Assembly: GCA_030267965.1 (NCBI GenBank)
Contig: BRYA01000180.1
Coordinates: forward strand, 1-26,821
Length of the DNA stretch: 26,821 nt
Source: Triparma columacea
Lineage: Eukaryota > Sar > Bolidophyceae > Parmales > Triparmaceae
Reading direction: 5' to 3'
The notes under the pieces were generated by a model. It was not told where the DNA came from, did no database searches, and was given only the letters and a program-made list of their open reading frames with translations. The number at the start of each line of letters is the position of its first letter. The stretch's first letter is position 1. The position numbers were made by a program, and so were the translations under genes. This document shows positions 23,776-26,821 of the stretch, in pieces.

Positions 23776-24948
23776 ATGTCGCATAAGCCGATGACGTCTA
23801 GGAAGCTGAGGTCGCATACCTCCTCAATGGCGCCTAATACCTCCTCAATAGATGAATTCAAGGCTGAAGAATTTCCATCTTCGGACCTTGGTATCCTTGA
23901 TGAGTTTCAAGGAGGGAACGAGAGTACATCGACAGCGGGTGGTGTCGAAGGAATGAGTAGAGAAGATATTGTTGAAGAGGATGACGTTGTACGCCATGAT
24001 TTGCTTGTTTGCCAACCATGTGATGAGGATGAGAATGTGGAGGTTGTTGCTGCCATCCTTGCTGAGTATAAAGGAGGGAACAAGAGTACATCGACAGCGG
24101 GTGGTGTCGAAGGACTGGGTAGCAATCTGCTATTTTGCCAACCATGTGATGAGGATGAGGATGTGGAGGTTGTAGCTGAAGGGAAGACCAACAGCAGGAG
24201 CAAGAAGCGAAAGAGAGGAATGACGATGGATTACTACGATGACGACGGCGGCGATAATGACGATGAATACGTTGACGATGATGACGATGAATACGTTGAC
24301 GATAATGACGATGAATACGTCGATGATAATGACGAGGACGATGGCTCTTGGAATGGTGATGGTAATGGTGTGACCTGGCACCTCTGTAAGGACTGCGACT
24401 ACAAAGCAAAGCAGAAAGGCGACCTCAAGAAGCATCGCGCAGCTATCCACAACAAAAACGTGACCTGGCACTACTGTAAGGACTGCGACTACAAAGCAAA
24501 GCAGAAAGGCGACCTCAAGAAGCATCGCGCAGCTATCCACAACAAAAACGTGACCTGGCACCGCTGTAAGGACTGCGACTACAAAGCGAAGCTAAAAAAC
24601 GACCTCAAGAAGCATCGCGCAGCTATCCACAATGAAAACGTGACCTGGCACAAGTGTTCGGACTGCGACTACAAAGCGAAGCAAAAAGGCGACCTCAAGA
24701 AGCATCGCGCAAGTATTCACAATGAAAACGTGACCTGGCACTACTGTAAGGACTGCGACTACAAATCGAAGCAAAAAGGCGACCTCAAGAAGCATCGCGC
24801 AGCTATACACGATGTAACTTGGTATACATGCCCACAACATGGGTGCGGATTTAAGGCGAAGGAAAGAAGCGACATGAAGAAGCACGTTTATAGTCATCAG
24901 GAAGGTGGAGCATCACAACATGACCTGGGCGACGTGTCCCTACCATGA
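23776..24948 (+). CDS. C2H2 zinc-finger array protein, copy 1
   Basis: The single-exon product has 390 residues. The N-terminal 35 residues (MTSRKLRSHTSS and SSIDEFKAEEFPSSDLGIL) are followed by two copies of a module containing STSTAGGVEG and CQPCDEDE. Next come a basic NLS-like patch (SRSKKRKRG) and an acidic tract made of three 24-bp repeats. The C-terminal half holds five 30-residue fingers with CX2CX12HX4H spacing (units start at 24370, 24460, 24550, 24640 and 24730) plus a divergent sixth finger (24814, CPQHGCGF). The linker is a nearly invariant VTWH. Such arrays bind DNA or RNA; the nuclear role is inferred. Neighbouring units are nearly identical at the DNA level, which suggests recent expansion or gene conversion. 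A paralogue starts 436 bp downstream. Confidence 0.82.
   Translation: MSHKPMTSRKLRSHTSSMAPNTSSIDEFKAEEFPSSDLGILDEFQGGNESTSTAGGVEGMSREDIVEEDDVVRHDLLVCQPCDEDENVEVVAAILAEYKGGNKSTSTAGGVEGLGSNLLFCQPCDEDEDVEVVAEGKTNSRSKKRKRGMTMDYYDDDGGDNDDEYVDDDDDEYVDDNDDEYVDDNDEDDGSWNGDGNGVTWHLCKDCDYKAKQKGDLKKHRAAIHNKNVTWHYCKDCDYKAKQKGDLKKHRAAIHNKNVTWHRCKDCDYKAKLKNDLKKHRAAIHNENVTWHKCSDCDYKAKQKGDLKKHRASIHNENVTWHYCKDCDYKSKQKGDLKKHRAAIHDVTWYTCPQHGCGFKAKERSDMKKHVYSHQEGGASQHDLGDVSLP
24262..24333 (+). repeat. Three 24-bp tandem repeats encoding an Asp-rich tract
   Basis: The units begin GATGAATACGTTGACGAT and code for repeated DEYVDD(D/N)D. They lie in frame in zinc-finger copy 1. Copy 2 keeps only one unit (near 25687). 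Confidence 0.85.
24370..24905 (+). repeat. 90-bp zinc-finger repeat array, copy 1
   Basis: Five tandem 90-bp units and one shorter divergent unit each encode one C2H2 finger. Changes cluster at the residue before the first Cys and in the seven residues between the AK and LKKH blocks, which includes helix contact positions. Confidence 0.9.
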
Positions 24949-25152
24949 ATCTCCTTAGCTTTTCTGGGGTCGACGAGCAATCTCGTGGGGGGAGACGGTT
25001 TTCTTGGTCTCTACAATCTACGCGCTGCCAAAACCTGCTGAAGGAGGGAGGGCCTGGGGAGGGGGGAGGGTTGCATGTGGTTCATGTCGTTGTTGCGGGA
25101 CAGGCGGAAGTGGGTTGACCGATGGTGGGACATAGCAGACGCCCTGGAAGGG

Positions 25153-25227
25153 TGTGAATATAAGGCGAAGGAAAGAGGCGACATGAAGAAGCACATTTAT
25201 CATCATCACAAAGAAGGTCTTGAGTAG
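25153..25227 (+). pseudogene. Remnant of a third zinc-finger gene (last finger and tail)
   Basis: The frame CEYKAKERGDMKKHIYHHHK followed by a stop matches the last finger of both intact copies (CGFKAKERSDMKKH and CEFKAKERSSMKEH). It lacks the upstream CPQH part and all other fingers. The bases before it (24960-25140) show no relation to the array. It is followed by the same 3' flank as copy 2, so it is the tail of a lost or rearranged copy. Confidence 0.75.
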
Positions 25228-25289
25228 AGTTGAACTTTGTTACATTGTTACTTAAATATATTTGATTCATTTATATTTTTGAAGGAAGG
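25221..25289 (+). repeat. 3'-flank repeat, first copy
   Basis: The stretch from GAGTAGAGTTGAAC through AAATATATTTGATTCA to TTTTTGAAGGAAGG is nearly repeated at 26227-26314. It probably marks the 3' UTR and polyadenylation region of the ancestral zinc-finger gene. Confidence 0.8.
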
Positions 25290-25384
25290 TCTTTGGTCTT
25301 GGTGCTGCGGAAATTGATGGAGCTGATTTGGGAAATTCAAAAGTTTGGAGATTTACTGGACAAATCCGATCAATACAAGAGTTC

Positions 25385-26191
25385 ATGTCGGATAAGCCGA
25401 TGACGTCTAGGAAGTTGAGGTCGCATACCTCCTCAATAGCGCCTAATACCTCCTCAATAGATGAATTCAAGGCTGAAGAATTTCCATCTTCGGACCTTGG
25501 TATCCTTGCTGAGTTTCAAGGAGTGAACGAGAGTACATCGACAGCAGGCGGTGTCGAAGGACTGGAAAGTGATCAGCTCTTTTGCCAACCATGTGATGAG
25601 GATGAGAATGTGGAGGTTGTAGCTGAAGGGAAGACCAACAGCAGGAGCAAGAAGCGAAAGAGAGGAATGACGATGGAATACTCCGATGAGTACGTCGACG
25701 ATAATGATGAGAACGCTGACTCTTGGAATGGTGATGGTAATGGTGTGACCTGGCATCGCTGTAAGGACTGCGACTACAAAGCGAAGCAAAAAGGTCATCT
25801 CAAGCAGCATCGCGCAGCTATCCACAACAAAAACGTGACCTGGCACCGCTGTAAGGACTGTGACTACAAAGCAAAGGTAAAAAGCTCTCTCAAGACGCAT
25901 CGTGCAGCCATCCACAACGAGAACGTGACCTGGCACTACTGTAAGGACTGTGACTACAAAGCGAAGCAAAAAAGCTCTATCAAGACGCATCGCGCAGCTA
26001 TCCACAATGAAAACGTGACCTGGCACTACTGTAAGGACTGCGACTACAAATCGAAGCAAAAAGGCTCTCTCAAGAAGCATCGCGCAGCTATACACGATGT
26101 AACTTGGTATACATGCCCACAACATGGGTGTGAATTTAAGGCGAAAGAAAGAAGCAGCATGAAGGAGCACATTTATAGTCATCACAAATAA
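25385..26191 (+). CDS. C2H2 zinc-finger array protein, copy 2
   Basis: The product has 268 residues from the ATG at 25385; an upstream in-frame extension has no earlier ATG. It is a shorter paralogue of the gene at 23776. It has the same N-terminal block, only one STSTAGGVEG/CQPCDEDE module, the same basic patch and a much reduced acidic tract. Four 30-residue CX2CX12HX4H fingers follow (units start at 25745, 25835, 25925 and 26015), with the divergent last finger at 26099. The middle fingers carry SSLKTH or SSIKTH in place of GDLKKH, so the predicted contact residues differ from copy 1. Function is inferred only from the fold (nucleic-acid binding). Confidence 0.82.
   Translation: MSDKPMTSRKLRSHTSSIAPNTSSIDEFKAEEFPSSDLGILAEFQGVNESTSTAGGVEGLESDQLFCQPCDEDENVEVVAEGKTNSRSKKRKRGMTMEYSDEYVDDNDENADSWNGDGNGVTWHRCKDCDYKAKQKGHLKQHRAAIHNKNVTWHRCKDCDYKAKVKSSLKTHRAAIHNENVTWHYCKDCDYKAKQKSSIKTHRAAIHNENVTWHYCKDCDYKSKQKGSLKKHRAAIHDVTWYTCPQHGCEFKAKERSSMKEHIYSHHK
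25745..26180 (+). repeat. 90-bp zinc-finger repeat array, copy 2
   Basis: Four tandem 90-bp units and one divergent terminal unit are homologous to the array at 24370-24905. Confidence 0.88.
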
Positions 26192-26226
26192 GTTGGAGCG
26201 TCTTGCGTAGAGTTGAAGCAGCATCT

Positions 26227-26314
26227 TGAGTAGAGTTGAACCTTGTTATATTGTTACATAAATATATTTGATTCATCTTATATTATTATACCCGTTTATA
26301 TTTTTGAAGGAAGG
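26227..26314 (+). repeat. 3'-flank repeat, second copy
   Basis: This is the counterpart of 25221-25289, with an insertion of about 16 bases (TTATTATACCCG region) before the shared TTTATATTTTTGAAGGAAGG end. Confidence 0.8.
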
Positions 26315-26436
26315 GAGTCAACCAAAATCCAAATCTCCCAAATTCCCAATAAAATCCCCTCCAAAAAACAAAACAACTTTGTATAAACAAAAATATACAC
26401 GCACGCGCCTAAAAGCTTTACTCCACCCCCCCTCTC

Positions 26437-26821
26437 TCACCCCCCCACGACCATCAAGCTGTCGCTCTTTGAGTACACGACCCTCCCCCCCCCTCCCCCA
26501 ACCCCCACCCCCATCCTAGCCCTCCCTTCGCTCCCTCCACCCACCGTAATCTTGACGACGTTCTTCCCCTTCACTATCCTCCTCCTCGCCCCTCCCGTTA
26601 GTAGCAGGTCTCCCTCGATCACGAAGAATTCGCACCACCCCCCCGCCCCATCCTCCGTCTCGATAACAGCCGTTGCCACTCCCCACTTTCCTACCCCCAG
26701 CTCCTCACCCTCAAATCTCATGCCGACCTTGACTCCCTGCGTCCCCATCACGCCCACGGCGTCTACTCCCCCCGCCAAAAACGCGTCCACGACCCCTTCT
26801 GTAAGTTCGAGGTCCCCCCCC
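26437..26821 (-). CDS. C-terminal part of an unidentified protein (cut by window edge)
   Basis: The frame is open from the right edge (about ELTEGVVDAFLAGGVDAVGV) to a stop at 26437, roughly 128 residues. Visible segments include VKVGMRFEGEELGVGKWGVA and WCEFFVIEGDLLLTGGARRR, with alternating hydrophobic residues that suggest a beta-rich domain, and then a Gly-rich stretch before the end. I do not recognise the family. The composition is G-rich on the coding strand, with long C runs on the plus strand. The start lies outside the window. Confidence 0.5.
   Translation of the reverse strand, partial: GGDLELTEGVVDAFLAGGVDAVGVMGTQGVKVGMRFEGEELGVGKWGVATAVIETEDGAGGWCEFFVIEGDLLLTGGARRRIVKGKNVVKITVGGGSEGRARMGVGVGGGGGRVVYSKSDSLMVVGG

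Noticed and set aside
23858..24897. Minus-strand His-rich or Val/Leu-rich open frames opposite the zinc-finger array.
   Set aside because: Their repetitive nature comes directly from the 90-bp and 24-bp repeats of the plus-strand gene.
24370..26180. CRISPR-like regular repeats.
   Set aside because: The 90-bp periodicity is coding, each unit being one zinc finger, and no short identical repeats with unique spacers exist.

Overview
The window is nuclear DNA from a compact eukaryotic genome. Most introns are short (78-157 nt), with AG|GTGAG-type donors and often a CTAAC or TACTAAC branch-like site. Genes lie roughly 40-560 bp apart on both strands. I joined exons by hand, matching splice phase and checking that spliced lengths are multiples of three. 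Two proteins start with a signal-peptide-like segment followed by a Phe-led, Ser/Pro- or basic-rich stretch, as in plastid presequences of algae with red-derived secondary plastids. One gene is a homologue of the ciliary protein CEP162, so the lineage builds flagella. A photosynthetic stramenopile (bolidophyte/Parmales- or diatom-like) fits best, but this is an inference.

Left part (1-6090, minus strand): the N-terminus of a kinesin-like protein cut by the window edge, an RluA-type pseudouridine synthase carrying a C2H2 zinc finger, a markedly AT-rich gap, then a complete three-exon kinesin. The kinesin is divergent from a three-exon CEP162 homologue (6249-10263, plus strand). The two microtubule-related genes share a 158-bp promoter region.

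Middle (10307-18031): a four-exon ApaH-like metallophosphatase with a presequence and a long unassigned N-terminal half, on the minus strand. It is followed by three small plus-strand genes (a RING-like protein, a highly acidic protein and a small membrane protein) and an ERG24-type C14 sterol reductase on the minus strand.

Right part (18032-26821): the gap upstream of the sterol reductase holds a short catalase-peroxidase-like remnant. Then comes a four-exon lacZ-type GH2 beta-galactosidase with two N-terminal membrane segments, and a convergent DUF2358-like protein that is probably plastid-targeted. A locally duplicated cluster of C2H2 zinc-finger genes follows: two intact copies, one tail fragment and a repeated 3' flank. 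The window ends in the C-terminus of an unidentified minus-strand gene.

I found no rRNA, tRNA, CRISPR array or transposase. No feature makes a convincing case for a wholly new multi-gene system. The best leads are unusual domain combinations (zinc finger plus pseudouridine synthase; presequence plus unknown domain plus ApaH-like phosphatase; membrane-anchored LacZ), the kinesin/CEP162 divergent pair, the expanding zinc-finger cluster, and a recurrent mirror-symmetric motif near 3' splice sites.
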